Notes: generated by a model not told the origin, from the letters alone. DNA of 32,119 nucleotides from Actinomycetes bacterium (GCA_021838305.1 JAKCEB010000010.1:1-32119); one strand, 5' to 3'; positions 1 to 7,701 are shown, numbered from the stretch's first letter. A program made the numbers and translations.

Positions 1-712
1 AAAGTTGCTCACGGACGCCGGCCTCGTGGCTGATCCGCCCCAGGTCGTCGACGATGGTGCCTTCCATAGCCCGCCGACCGACGCCGCGGCGTCCCACGGG
101 TAGCAACGTACGACGCAGGGTGTCTTCGATCTCGAAAGCCAGCGCAGCGTACAACGCGATTGCGCCGAGAGCGATTCCCCACCATCCAGCGACGTGCTCC
201 CAGCCGCTCTGACCAGTCAGCTCGTAGATGCCGGTGATGGAGAAACGCACGGCAGCCCCACCCATCACCAAAGCGGCCAGGACCTTGCCTAATGAAGCGG
301 CGACAGTCGGGACGATCAGCGCTGCTGCCACGACGAGCATGAACAAGCCGAGCGCTTTGCTCGTCGATCCGGCCGGTGATGTTGCGGTCACAGCGCCTGT
401 GACGAGCCAGGCACCGGCGAGGGTGCCGAGGCCGGTGCCGCCGACGGAGTCACGGGCCAAAAACCCGAAGGCGGAGCTGAGCGCCTGCAGCGGAGCGGTG
501 AATAGCATGAGCACGAGTGCAACCTGCTTCCCGTCTGCCGCGGGGAGCCAGCCGAGTTGTATACCGCTCAGCGAGACGGTAGCCGCCCCGAGAGCAATGA
601 AGCCCAGAGGTAGAGGGCTGCCTATGGGCCGTAGCGTGATTCGCGAAAGGCCCGACGCCATCTCGGTGCGCGTGGAAGGGTCGGTCGAGTTGACTGGCCG
701 CGGATCCGACAC
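1..712 (-). CDS. GPR1/FUN34/YaaH-family transporter (partial, C-terminus outside window)
   Basis: Reading the complement of 712..1 gives a hydrophobic protein of which about 237 residues are visible. Near the N-terminus it has GSPLPLGFIALGAATVSL, close to the NP-x-PLGL signature of the GPR1/FUN34/YaaH (SatP) family of acetate/succinate-type transporters. At least five hydrophobic stretches follow, among them one with LFMLVVAAALIVPTVAASLG and a later one with GWWGIALGAIALYAALAFEI. The first family residue (Asn) is replaced by Ser, so the substrate is uncertain. Two starts are possible: GTG at 712, one base after the stop of the enolase-superfamily gene, or ATG at 661. I chose GTG because it fits tight coupling; neither has a good Shine-Dalgarno. 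It is the last visible gene of the operon that contains the GMC dehydrogenase, suggesting it moves a substrate or organic-acid product of that pathway. The gene is cut by the window edge. Confidence 0.72.
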   Translation of the reverse strand, partial: MSDPRPVNSTDPSTRTEMASGLSRITLRPIGSPLPLGFIALGAATVSLSGIQLGWLPAADGKQVALVLMLFTAPLQALSSAFGFLARDSVGGTGLGTLAGAWLVTGAVTATSPAGSTSKALGLFMLVVAAALIVPTVAASLGKVLAALVMGGAAVRFSITGIYELTGQSGWEHVAGWWGIALGAIALYAALAFEIEDTLRRTLLPVGRRGVGRRAMEGTIVDDLGRISHEAGVREQL

Positions 713-713
713 G

Positions 714-1808
714 TCAAGCGATTCGATACGGTTCTGCGACGGTCACCCGGAAACTCATGCCGTGACCAGGTCGCGTTCGGTCGGGGATCATGGCGCCCCC
801 GTTGGGTGGCAGAGTTCCGTCGAAGAGCATCGTCTCGATTCGGTGATGGTCGTGGAAGTACTCGACGTGGCGCAGGTTGGGGACCGACGCTGCTACGTGG
901 GCGTGGATATTGGGCGCGCAATGCCCTGAGATCTGCAGGTGGTTTGCGTCGGCGAGGGCAGCAACCTCTCGCCATACGCTATAGCCACCGCATCGCGTGA
1001 CGTCAGCTTGGAGACAATCGACAGCTCCCGCATCCAGCATTTTCGAGAAGTAGTCGAGCGTGTAGCCGTACTCGCCGGCCGCGACGTCCGCCCGAAAGCC
1101 GCTCCGAACTCGCGCCAGGCCCGCAAGGTCGTCTGATGATACGGGCTCCTCGAACCATCTGACGTCGTGATCGTCGCTCATTGCCCTTCCGAGCCGCAGC
1201 GCCTCTTTCGCTGTGTAACCACCATTTGCATCGACGTACAGCTCTGCTTCGCCGATCACACGGCGGGCCAACGCGACCCGGTGAAGGTCCCGGGCAGGCT
1301 CTGCTCCCCACGACTCGCCGATCTTTATCTTGACTCTCGGTATGGACCAGTCATCCACCCACGTGGCAAGCTGGGTCTCGGTCGTGGAGTCGTCGTAGGT
1401 GGTGAAACCCCCGCTTCCGTATACCGGCACAGTGTCGCGGGCTCGGCCGAACAGGTCAACCAGCGCGACTCCAAGCTGGCGGGCCCGCAGATCCCATAGA
1501 GCCACGTCGACTGCCGAGATGGCGGACGCCACCAGGCCGGGGCGGCCAAGATTGCGGCATGCTCTCGCCATCGTCTCAGCCGACCGTGGGATCTCTGAAG
1601 TGTCAGTGCCGATCACGGCCGGCGCCAGCAGGTCGGTGATTACCGCAACAGCACCGGCGCCCGCGTAGGTCCATCCGAGCCCCAGGTCATGGCCGTCTCC
1701 GACAGTGACGACGACCATGATCGTGGCGTCCCACGCCAAGGTCCCATCGGCCTCAGGTCTGTCGGTGGGAATCTTGTAAGCGCAAGCGGAGACCTCGGTT
1801 ACAGTCAC
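714..1808 (-). CDS. Enolase-superfamily enzyme (mandelate racemase/muconate lactonizing type)
   Basis: A 364-residue protein, normal length for this group. The barrel carries the superfamily marks in order: KIKIGES (Lys-x-Lys, about residue 160), DANGGYT (metal Asp), WFEEPV (metal Glu), AAGEYGYT (metal Glu), QADVTRCGG (Asp of the His-Asp dyad) and SGHCAPNIHAH (catalytic His). These enzymes abstract a proton alpha to a carboxylate, usually dehydrating sugar acids or racemising/cycloisomerising acids; the exact substrate cannot be read here. The start is GTG at 1808, which overlaps the TGA of the upstream GMC gene (GTGA), so the two are translationally coupled. The next gene starts one base after its stop. 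With a GMC dehydrogenase upstream, an aldonate or similar sugar-acid dehydratase is the most natural role (inference). Confidence 0.9.
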   Translation of the reverse strand: MTVTEVSACAYKIPTDRPEADGTLAWDATIMVVVTVGDGHDLGLGWTYAGAGAVAVITDLLAPAVIGTDTSEIPRSAETMARACRNLGRPGLVASAISAVDVALWDLRARQLGVALVDLFGRARDTVPVYGSGGFTTYDDSTTETQLATWVDDWSIPRVKIKIGESWGAEPARDLHRVALARRVIGEAELYVDANGGYTAKEALRLGRAMSDDHDVRWFEEPVSSDDLAGLARVRSGFRADVAAGEYGYTLDYFSKMLDAGAVDCLQADVTRCGGYSVWREVAALADANHLQISGHCAPNIHAHVAASVPNLRHVEYFHDHHRIETMLFDGTLPPNGGAMIPDRTRPGHGMSFRVTVAEPYRIA

Positions 1809-3475
1809 TGCCGGATCAACTCGGGGCGTAGTCCCCTACGGGACCCCGCGATAAGGTGATCCGCGCAGCGAGCAGCTAAAGCCATGATGGTGAGCGCCGG
1901 GTTGGCGGATCCCTGGGTGGGAAGGACGCTGCCGTCGGTGATGTAGAGATTCGGAACAGCGAAGCTGCGCTGGGTAGCGTCGACAACCCCGTCACTAGGC
2001 GAGGCGGCCATTCGACAGCCGCCGACGAGATGGGCGAAGCGGTCGATGGTCATAACTTCTTCTGCGCCGGCACCTTTGAGAATGTCTTCCATGACCCGCT
2101 GCGCTGCTTTCATGAGCGCTGTGTCGTTGTCGGATTGACTGTAGGAGAAGCGGGCCACAGGAAGCCCGTGGCGGTCCTTCTCGTCAGCCAGGGTGACGGA
2201 ATTGCGATAACGCGGGAGGAACTCGCACAAAGCTCCGAGGGTGGACCAGTGCACGTAGTCGCGCATGTATTCGCGCAACACCTCCCCCCAGTGCCCCTGG
2301 GCAGCGACGTGTTCCGCCCATGTGATCGGCAGAGGCGAGACAGTCTGGATTGAGAATCCCCGCTTGTAGTCCTTGGTCGGGTCCGTCTCGTAATACTGCT
2401 CGGAGCTGACCTCGGGAGGAGGGGCCTTGAACATACGTATCTCTTGGGCGAAGCGTCCTGCGGTCTGCGGGGCGCCCTGGACCATGATGTAGTGGCCGAC
2501 CTGTCCTTCGTCGTTGCAGAGCCCGTCGGGGAATCGTTTGCTCGCCGACAGCAGCAGGAGGCGCGGTGTTTCTATCGAGTAGCCGGCGACAGCAACCATC
2601 CGGGCGCGCTGGAAATGCTCGACGCCGCCGGTGAAATACGTGACACCCTTGGCGAGACCGTTGTCGCCGACTTCGATACTGCTGACCATGCAGTTCGCCC
2701 GGATCTCAGCGCCTTGCGCGAGGGCGTCGGGGACATGGGTGATCAGCGGAGATGCCTTCGCGTTCACCTTGCATCCCTGAAGACAGAAACCGCGGTAGAT
2801 GCAGTGCGGTCTGTTCCCGAAGCGACCATTCGCAATCGCCACCGGACCGACTCGAGCGTTCAGACCGATCGCCGCCGCACCTCGCAGGAATATCTCCCCG
2901 TTACCGCTCACCGGATGTGGCGAATAGCGGTATGAGTGAGGGTCGCCCCAAGGCCAGTCCTGACCGGATACTGGGAGCTCCTCTTCGATCGCCTCGTAGT
3001 ACGGTTTGAGGTCCTGGTAGCTGATCGGCCAGTCGGCGCCGACGCCGTCGAGGCTCGCAGTCTCGAAGTCGGAGGGATGGAAGCGGGGCGTATAGCCGGC
3101 GTAATGGACCATCGAGCCGCCAACCCCACGACCGGAGTTGTTCGAACCGAGAGGCACCGGATCGTCGCCGGTTATGACGCGCGGCTCGGTCCAGTAGAGA
3201 CGGTGGGAAGCGGCTTCGTCGCTGACCCAATCGGCGTCAGGATCCCAAAACGGTCCGGCGTCAAGAGCGACGACGCTCCACCCGGCGCGAGCCAAACGCT
3301 GCATCAAAGTAGCGCCCCCCGCCCCGCAGCCGACGATCACAATGTCGACCTCGTCGTCGTCAGCGAAGCGGCGCATGTCTCCCCGCAAACGGTGATCAGT
3401 GCGGTTATCGCCGTCGGGGACGAGCCACGCTGACGCGTTCCTCGCCCTAATCTTCTTGTCGCTGAAGCGTGTCAT
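1805..3475 (-). CDS. GMC-family FAD-dependent dehydrogenase (gluconate/sugar dehydrogenase type)
   Basis: About 556 residues from ATG at 3475. An N-terminal Rossmann FAD fold is visible as DIVIVGCGAGGATLMQRLAR (residues about 44-63), followed by GRGVGGSMVHYAGY. The GMC C-terminal part includes AHLVGGCRMA and DGSVLPTQGSANPALTIMAL, which hold the active-site His/Asn region and the FAD-contacting end. It resembles the large subunit of gluconate 2-dehydrogenase or FAD sugar dehydrogenase complexes rather than cholesterol or choline oxidases. Residues 225, 231 and 235 are cysteines (C-x5-C-x3-C), in the region where such dehydrogenases carry an iron-sulfur cluster. The longer ORF reaches 3544 but would overlap the upstream gene; ATG 3475 leaves a 19-nt gap. 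The preceding gene is a subunit-3-like partner, supporting a multi-subunit dehydrogenase. No Tat or Sec signal is visible. Confidence 0.9.
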   Translation of the reverse strand: MTRFSDKKIRARNASAWLVPDGDNRTDHRLRGDMRRFADDDEVDIVIVGCGAGGATLMQRLARAGWSVVALDAGPFWDPDADWVSDEAASHRLYWTEPRVITGDDPVPLGSNNSGRGVGGSMVHYAGYTPRFHPSDFETASLDGVGADWPISYQDLKPYYEAIEEELPVSGQDWPWGDPHSYRYSPHPVSGNGEIFLRGAAAIGLNARVGPVAIANGRFGNRPHCIYRGFCLQGCKVNAKASPLITHVPDALAQGAEIRANCMVSSIEVGDNGLAKGVTYFTGGVEHFQRARMVAVAGYSIETPRLLLLSASKRFPDGLCNDEGQVGHYIMVQGAPQTAGRFAQEIRMFKAPPPEVSSEQYYETDPTKDYKRGFSIQTVSPLPITWAEHVAAQGHWGEVLREYMRDYVHWSTLGALCEFLPRYRNSVTLADEKDRHGLPVARFSYSQSDNDTALMKAAQRVMEDILKGAGAEEVMTIDRFAHLVGGCRMAASPSDGVVDATQRSFAVPNLYITDGSVLPTQGSANPALTIMALAARCADHLIAGSRRGLRPELIRQ

Positions 3476-3494
3476 AGATGTCGGCCTACTCGGA

Positions 3495-4208
3495 TCATCG
3501 TTTCCCCTGCGGGCTTTGGTGCATCGCACCAGTGGTGTTCGCATGGCGACGCTTCGCGCGCTCCACCCGCCCAGCGAAGGTCACCGGGTCCACACTGTGA
3601 TGGTCTGCAACCTCCCATCCTTCGCGTTTGTCTACCCCGAGCGCCTTGTAGCCGCGTGGGTAAGCGGGGCCCCCGAAACCGATCTCGTTCCATGCCCAGG
3701 GGTGCGAGTAGAACGCGGTGCTCGCGTAGCGCGTCCAGAGACTCCACACCTGCGAACCTGGAAGGCTGTGCCAAACCTCTGCGTCGTGCACCGCTTGAAC
3801 CAGCGTCCCCTGCTGGCTCCACGACAGCTCATGGAAGCGCTTGTCATGGAAGGCTTTCGCGTCCATATCCAATGCCGCGAGCGTCTGCTGCCACGCAGCG
3901 CTGTCCTCTGGCATTTCCTCGTATCGCCATCCGTCGGTCTGACCGAGCGCCAGTCGGCGGTCCACCAACTCCAGCACCGGGACCTTCGGTTCAGCCTCCT
4001 GGCCGAGCAGCTGGTCGAAGAGTGCCTCGGCTGTAGCCTGCTCGGCCGCTGTGAAGAAGGAGATATCCGGCTGCGGGTCGAGTCGGGCGAGGACAACGCC
4101 GGCGGTCACGTCATCCCAGTGCTCCACGCCGTCGAGGACGTCGAAACCCGGGAATCGACCTTTGCCGCCCGGCGTGATTGCACGAGCGTCCGGCGGACGG
4201 AACGGCAA
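3495..4208 (-). CDS. Gluconate 2-dehydrogenase subunit 3-like protein
   Basis: About 237 residues. The middle, from FFTAAEQATAEALFDQLLG to the KVPVLELVDRRLA helix and LSWSQQGTLVQAV, matches the small-subunit family (gluconate 2-dehydrogenase subunit 3), which stabilises and supports the GMC flavoprotein. I chose the TTG start at 4208: it lies one base after the stop of the upstream gene and has GAAGGGG about 7 nt before it. An in-frame ATG at 4256 would run through the end of the neighbour. The C-terminal third has a Trp/Tyr-rich motif (SLWTRYASTAFYSHPWAW) seen in longer family members. Unlike many gamma subunits, no twin-arginine signal is visible, so the complex may be cytoplasmic or held at the membrane by the adjacent 4-TM protein. 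Family membership is fairly secure; the complex is inferred from gene order. Confidence 0.82.
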   Translation of the reverse strand: MPFRPPDARAITPGGKGRFPGFDVLDGVEHWDDVTAGVVLARLDPQPDISFFTAAEQATAEALFDQLLGQEAEPKVPVLELVDRRLALGQTDGWRYEEMPEDSAAWQQTLAALDMDAKAFHDKRFHELSWSQQGTLVQAVHDAEVWHSLPGSQVWSLWTRYASTAFYSHPWAWNEIGFGGPAYPRGYKALGVDKREGWEVADHHSVDPVTFAGRVERAKRRHANTTGAMHQSPQGKR

Positions 4209-4209
4209 C

Positions 4210-4704
4210 TCAGTCCCCTTCGCGCCGCAGGAGCGACGCCAGCAGCCCCATTCCACCGACGAGGCTGGCGAGTGCGGGCGCGAACGCTGGGGGTCCCATC
4301 TCTAGGTTGTATCGAAGGTTCCTCCAACCGCCAGGCTTGCGGCTGATACCACGGAAGTGGAAGAAGGTGCCCTGCATCCCGTTGGCGATCACGAGGAGTG
4401 AGGCCGCCGGCAGCACGGTTTTGGCCGCGCGGCGACTGAACACAGCGGCGACGCCCGCTGGCAGCAACGTAGGTACGATCACGATCGGCCACCACATCAT
4501 CTTGTTTCCGAAGCTGGCACCGTCATGCGAGGTGTAAATCTCCCCGGTGGTGACTATCGCTCCCGCAGCTGCCAGTCCGGCCAACGTTCGTTCAAAGCGC
4601 CCGGTTTGTACATCGTGCAATGCCCGACTGGGGAAACTACCCGCAGCGGAGCCGAGAAGGTTCCTTGTCGTCGAGGCCCCTGTTGTCTGTCGCGAAAACC
4701 GCAT
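4210..4704 (-). CDS. Conserved four-helix membrane protein of the GMC operon
   Basis: A 164-residue integral membrane protein without a named family that I can place confidently. Hydrophobic stretches are TLAGLAAAGAIVTTGEIY, a WWPIVIVPTLLPAGVAAVF helix, one centred on TVLPAASLLVIANGM, and FAPALASLVGGMGLLASLL. A polar loop between the last two contains TFFHFRGISRKPGGW and then NLRYNLEMGPPAFAP; the His and the YN/GPP residues look like conserved landmarks of small membrane proteins found next to subunit-3/GMC pairs (recollection, not checked). ATG at 4704 was chosen because GGGGAAGG lies about 9 nt upstream; the ORF is open back to 4902 but that part overlaps the ClC gene. It is the first gene of the five-gene operon and could anchor the dehydrogenase or pass electrons to quinone (inference). 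Confidence 0.72.
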   Translation of the reverse strand: MRFSRQTTGASTTRNLLGSAAGSFPSRALHDVQTGRFERTLAGLAAAGAIVTTGEIYTSHDGASFGNKMMWWPIVIVPTLLPAGVAAVFSRRAAKTVLPAASLLVIANGMQGTFFHFRGISRKPGGWRNLRYNLEMGPPAFAPALASLVGGMGLLASLLRREGD

Positions 4705-4758
4705 CGAGTTGAACCTTCCCCTAACCCGCCGGCGACAAACTGTAAGGGTGCCCCCCGG

Positions 4759-4768
4759 ATTATCGTGG
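4759..4768. promoter_or_regulatory. Possible MarR half-operator upstream of the GMC operon
   Basis: ATTATCGTGG occurs here, identical to ten bases of the palindromic operator between clcA-like and marR genes (6644-6653). It covers the stop codon of the ClC gene and lies 55 nt before the ATG of the 4-TM gene. Only one arm is present, so binding is speculative. Confidence 0.25.
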
Positions 4769-6631
4769 CGGCCGGGTTGAGCGGCGAAGGCTGAGCACCC
4801 GCTCAGCGTGGCGTTCTTCCTCCAGGAGCTTCTGGCGTGCTGACAGGAGGTCGAACTGGGTGATGAGCCCGCGCAATTGGTCAGGGTCGCGACGGTCGAC
4901 AACCGGGATCACCCCGATGTTGTGGCTGGCCATACGGTCTGCGACCCCACGGAGAATCTCGTCGGGGTATGCCACTGCGACCGGCGTGATCATGGCGTCG
5001 GCGACCTGGCTGGTCGCGTCGTCCTTACCTCCAAGGACCGTCGACCACGGCAGGATCCCGATGGTCCGATCGGTGCCGTCGAGGACGGGGTAGAGGCGCT
5101 GGCGTCGTGCGGGCGATCCCTCGCCGATCTCACGATAGACGTCGGCGAGCGTCTTGTCGGCGTCCAGTGTGTAGATTTCGGTGTCCATGACTTCGCGTAC
5201 GAAGGTGGCTTCGAGCGGGTCGACGCTGTACTCGCGCATGACGTGGAAGCCGCGGCGGGCGACTTTTTCAGTCAGAATGGACCGCTTCAAGATGAGGACG
5301 CTCACAAGGTGGGAGACCGTCGCGGCTACAAGGAGGGGAAGAAGACTGTTCTGGTCGTGGGTGAGCTCGAAAGCGAACACGATCGCGGTAAACGGCGAGC
5401 GAGTCACGCCCGCAAGCGACCCGGCGAGGCCGATCAGCGCCCAAACGCCGGTGGTGGCGCCGGGTAGGACGTGACCGGCGATCCCACCGAGAGCAGCGCC
5501 CATCATCAGGATCGGAGCCAGGATCCCCCCGCTGGTGCCGCCGCCCAGACCGCCAGACCAAATGACAAGCTTGACGACGAATAGGAGCGCGAGCGCGCCG
5601 AGACTCAGTCGACCGAGCAGCTCTGAGTGGATGGTGTTGTAGCCGACGCCGAGCGCCCTGGGGTCGACAAGGCCACCGAGACCGATGATCGCACCGCCGA
5701 TGAGCGGCCACCACATCCAATGCAGACGGCCCCGCAGACGTCCGAAGAGGTCCTCGAAACCGTAGACGGCCTGGGTCATCACCCACGCTCCGAGGCCGGT
5801 GATAACTCCGACAGCTGCGGCTCCGAGGAGGGTGATCCCGCCGAGGGGAAGGTGAGCAGGGACGGGGAAGAGAGGCTGGGGGGCGACCAGACCTGCGGTG
5901 GCCATGACCATTCGCAGCCCGTCCGCTGTCGCCGAGGCGATACCGATGAGCACCATTGAACGCGGCTTGAATTCGAAGGCGAGCAACTCGACGCCGAACA
6001 GGGTGGCAGCGACGGGCGTGCCGAATACGGCGCTCATTCCCGCCGCCGCCCCTGCCACAAGCAGACTGCGCCGCTCGGCTGCCGTGAGCCTGAAAAGCTG
6101 CCCTACGATCGACCCGATCGCTCCGCCGGTGAGGATTATCGGGCCTTCAGCGCCGAACGGGCCGCCGGTGCCGATGCTGATCGCGCTCGAGATCGGCTTG
6201 AGGATCGCGAGGCGCGGCGCAACACGGCTCCCGTTGATGAGGATCCGCTCCATGGCCTCCGGTATTCCGTGCCCCCGGATCTGCTCGGACCCGAACCGGG
6301 CGATGAGTCCCACGATCAGGCCGCCTGCTATCGGTATTACGGCTGCGAGGGCACCGAGGGTGTTGGCGTTGGGCGAAACCAGGGCCACGCTGACGCGTCC
6401 GTAGTAGAACAAGTTGGTGAAGAACCCGATCATGTCGAGCAGCGCCAGAGATATCCCTGCACCTAGCGCGCCCACCACAAGCGCGAGAGGGACGAGGGGA
6501 AGGATCTTGTTCGTCGTTGTGAAGTCGCCCAAGGCCCGTTCGGGGGTCGCCTTCGGCCGGCTGTCCACGCCCAAGTAGTCGCCATCGACGTCCGACTCTG
6601 GTGGTTGCTGAGCCTTCCTGGAAAAATACAT
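4760..6631 (-). CDS. ClC-family chloride channel/antiporter with C-terminal CBS pair
   Basis: A 623-residue membrane protein with about ten or more hydrophobic segments. ClC signatures are present: GHGIPE (120-125), GTGGPFGAEGP with the gating Glu at 162, and GGTSGGILAP (364-373). The C-terminus holds two CBS domains, about 478-535 (VREVMDTEIYTL) and about 548-605 (VADAMITPVAVA), which bind nucleotides and tune activity. The usual Ser of GSGIP is His, and the site of the chloride-coordinating Tyr reads SILTEK (451-456), so ion selectivity may differ from E. coli ClcA. The start ATG at 6631 has no Shine-Dalgarno; TAATAT lies 9 nt before it, implying an almost leaderless mRNA, and the promoter sits inside the MarR-type palindromes. 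Chloride/proton exchange, acid resistance or pH homeostasis is the likely job. Confidence 0.92.
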   Translation of the reverse strand: MYFSRKAQQPPESDVDGDYLGVDSRPKATPERALGDFTTTNKILPLVPLALVVGALGAGISLALLDMIGFFTNLFYYGRVSVALVSPNANTLGALAAVIPIAGGLIVGLIARFGSEQIRGHGIPEAMERILINGSRVAPRLAILKPISSAISIGTGGPFGAEGPIILTGGAIGSIVGQLFRLTAAERRSLLVAGAAAGMSAVFGTPVAATLFGVELLAFEFKPRSMVLIGIASATADGLRMVMATAGLVAPQPLFPVPAHLPLGGITLLGAAAVGVITGLGAWVMTQAVYGFEDLFGRLRGRLHWMWWPLIGGAIIGLGGLVDPRALGVGYNTIHSELLGRLSLGALALLFVVKLVIWSGGLGGGTSGGILAPILMMGAALGGIAGHVLPGATTGVWALIGLAGSLAGVTRSPFTAIVFAFELTHDQNSLLPLLVAATVSHLVSVLILKRSILTEKVARRGFHVMREYSVDPLEATFVREVMDTEIYTLDADKTLADVYREIGEGSPARRQRLYPVLDGTDRTIGILPWSTVLGGKDDATSQVADAMITPVAVAYPDEILRGVADRMASHNIGVIPVVDRRDPDQLRGLITQFDLLSARQKLLEEERHAERVLSLRRSTRPPR

Positions 6632-6651
6632 CGTGACACGATATTATCGTG
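6630..6651. promoter_or_regulatory. Interlocked palindromic operator and divergent promoter (ClC/MarR)
   Basis: Two perfect palindromes share an arm. ATCGTG-A-CACGAT covers 6630-6642, and CACGATA-T-TATCGTG covers 6637-6651. The block contains TATCGT (6645-6650), 7 nt before the MarR ATG at 6658, and on the other strand TAATAT, 9 nt before the ClC ATG. Both -10 elements therefore lie inside the operator, so a bound dimeric repressor would block both genes. Binding by the adjacent MarR protein is the natural inference. Confidence 0.7.
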
Positions 6652-6657
6652 GACGCC

Positions 6658-7119
6658 ATGCCCCTTCCGGAAAATGTCTATGCACGACTGCTTGCGCTCC
6701 GGACCGCAATGCGTCGCTTCGAACGCTGGAGTGAACAGCAAGCGCAGGAAGCAGGCTTGACCCCGGCGCAGCACCAGCTTCTGCTCGCTGTACGAGGTCA
6801 CGGCGATCCCCGCGGGCCGACAATCGGCGAGGTCGCTGACTATCTGGTCCTACGCCACCACAGCGCCGTGGAACTCGTGGATCGCGCCGACTCCGCTGGC
6901 CTCGTCGTACGGGTTCGTGACTCCGATGACCACCGGATAGTCCGATTGGCGCTGACCGACGACGGCGCGAGACGACTGGAAGCGTTATCTAAGTTGCACC
7001 TTCAGGAACTCCAAAGGCTCGGGTCGGATGCGCCCTGCGATTGGATCATCGATCCCGAGGCGGCCCATCCTACGTTGGCGCGCGAGTCGGCCGATGCAAC
7101 TCGCTGCCGACCACCTTAG
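6658..7119 (+). CDS. MarR-family transcriptional regulator
   Basis: A 153-residue winged-helix protein. LTPAQHQLLLAVRGHG opens the DNA-binding domain, TIGEVADYLVLRHHSAVELV is the helix-turn-helix, and VVRVRDSDDHRIVRLALTD is the wing with the Asp-Asp-x-Arg motif typical of MarR proteins. ATG at 6658 is preferred over in-frame GTG at 6649, because TATCGT sits exactly 7 nt before the ATG and the GTG lies inside the operator. It is divergent from the ClC gene and probably represses it and itself through the palindromes at 6630-6651. The last 30 residues, after QELQRLGSDAP, are unrelated to the core fold and end in an Arg/Pro-rich tail. The ligand cannot be predicted. Confidence 0.88.
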   Translation: MPLPENVYARLLALRTAMRRFERWSEQQAQEAGLTPAQHQLLLAVRGHGDPRGPTIGEVADYLVLRHHSAVELVDRADSAGLVVRVRDSDDHRIVRLALTDDGARRLEALSKLHLQELQRLGSDAPCDWIIDPEAAHPTLARESADATRCRPP

Positions 7120-7200
7120 TCCGCTCCCGTTGTGGCGTACATTTCGAGCGTGAGACGGCCGTAGTAGCCTGCGTCGAAGGCAGAGCTACGAGGACGAGGA

Positions 7201-7701
7201 GTGAATGTGAGGTCGGAAAATTCGACCGCATCAGTAGTCGGCAGAGTCGCAGAGGAGATCGACGTGACCAAGTTGCACGAGATCCTGGCTTTGTTGCTGG
7301 ACAGGACCGGTGCAAGCAGGACAACCCTCAGATGGGCTAATCGAGATTCGGGGCCAGTGCTTATCGCCGAAGTGTGTGCTCCTGGAGTTTCCTCGATGAG
7401 AGACTCCTCGCTGCGAGGTGTAGCCGAAGCTCCAACGTATCTATATTTGTTGGAGCACCGGAGATTTCTGATCCAAGAGGACTGCTTGGCCGACCCGGTT
7501 GCGCCTCCTCGATCTTTGGTCGAGGACTTCGACGTGAGAGCCCAGATGTTGGCACCAGTCACGTTGGACGACGCAATGATCGCGACGATATCGGTTCATT
7601 ACCAAGGAGCGCCGCGTGCCTGGTCGGAGGCGGACATCGAATCCCTTACGGCCGCTCAGCTCGAGGTGGCCGCTACGATCGGAGTTTCCGAGCAGCTTTG
7701 A
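7201..7701 (+). CDS. Standalone GAF-domain protein
   Basis: A 166-residue protein that is essentially one GAF domain. VTKLHEILALLLDRTGASRTT is the first helix and strand, RFLIQEDCLADP lies in the middle, and APVTLDDAMIATISVHYQG followed by WSEADIESLTAAQLEVA closes the fold. GAF domains sense small molecules or redox state; no output domain is attached, so it must act through a partner. GTG at 7201 has little room for a ribosome site; GTG at 7207, preceded by GAGGAG, or GTG at 7264 are alternatives. The 3' end overlaps the convergent GntR-family gene by 29 nt. It stands alone between MarR and GntR regulators, and I see no evidence for a specific ligand. Confidence 0.75.
   Translation: MNVRSENSTASVVGRVAEEIDVTKLHEILALLLDRTGASRTTLRWANRDSGPVLIAEVCAPGVSSMRDSSLRGVAEAPTYLYLLEHRRFLIQEDCLADPVAPPRSLVEDFDVRAQMLAPVTLDDAMIATISVHYQGAPRAWSEADIESLTAAQLEVAATIGVSEQL

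Noticed and set aside
228-929. Plus-strand 233-codon ORF
   Set aside because: It lies opposite the GPR1-type transporter and the enolase-family gene, both with clear motifs; its sequence is low-complexity Pro/Ala/Arg-type shadow translation.
3399-4346. Plus-strand 315-codon ORF
   Set aside because: Antisense to the subunit-3-like gene and the start of the GMC gene; no motif seen.
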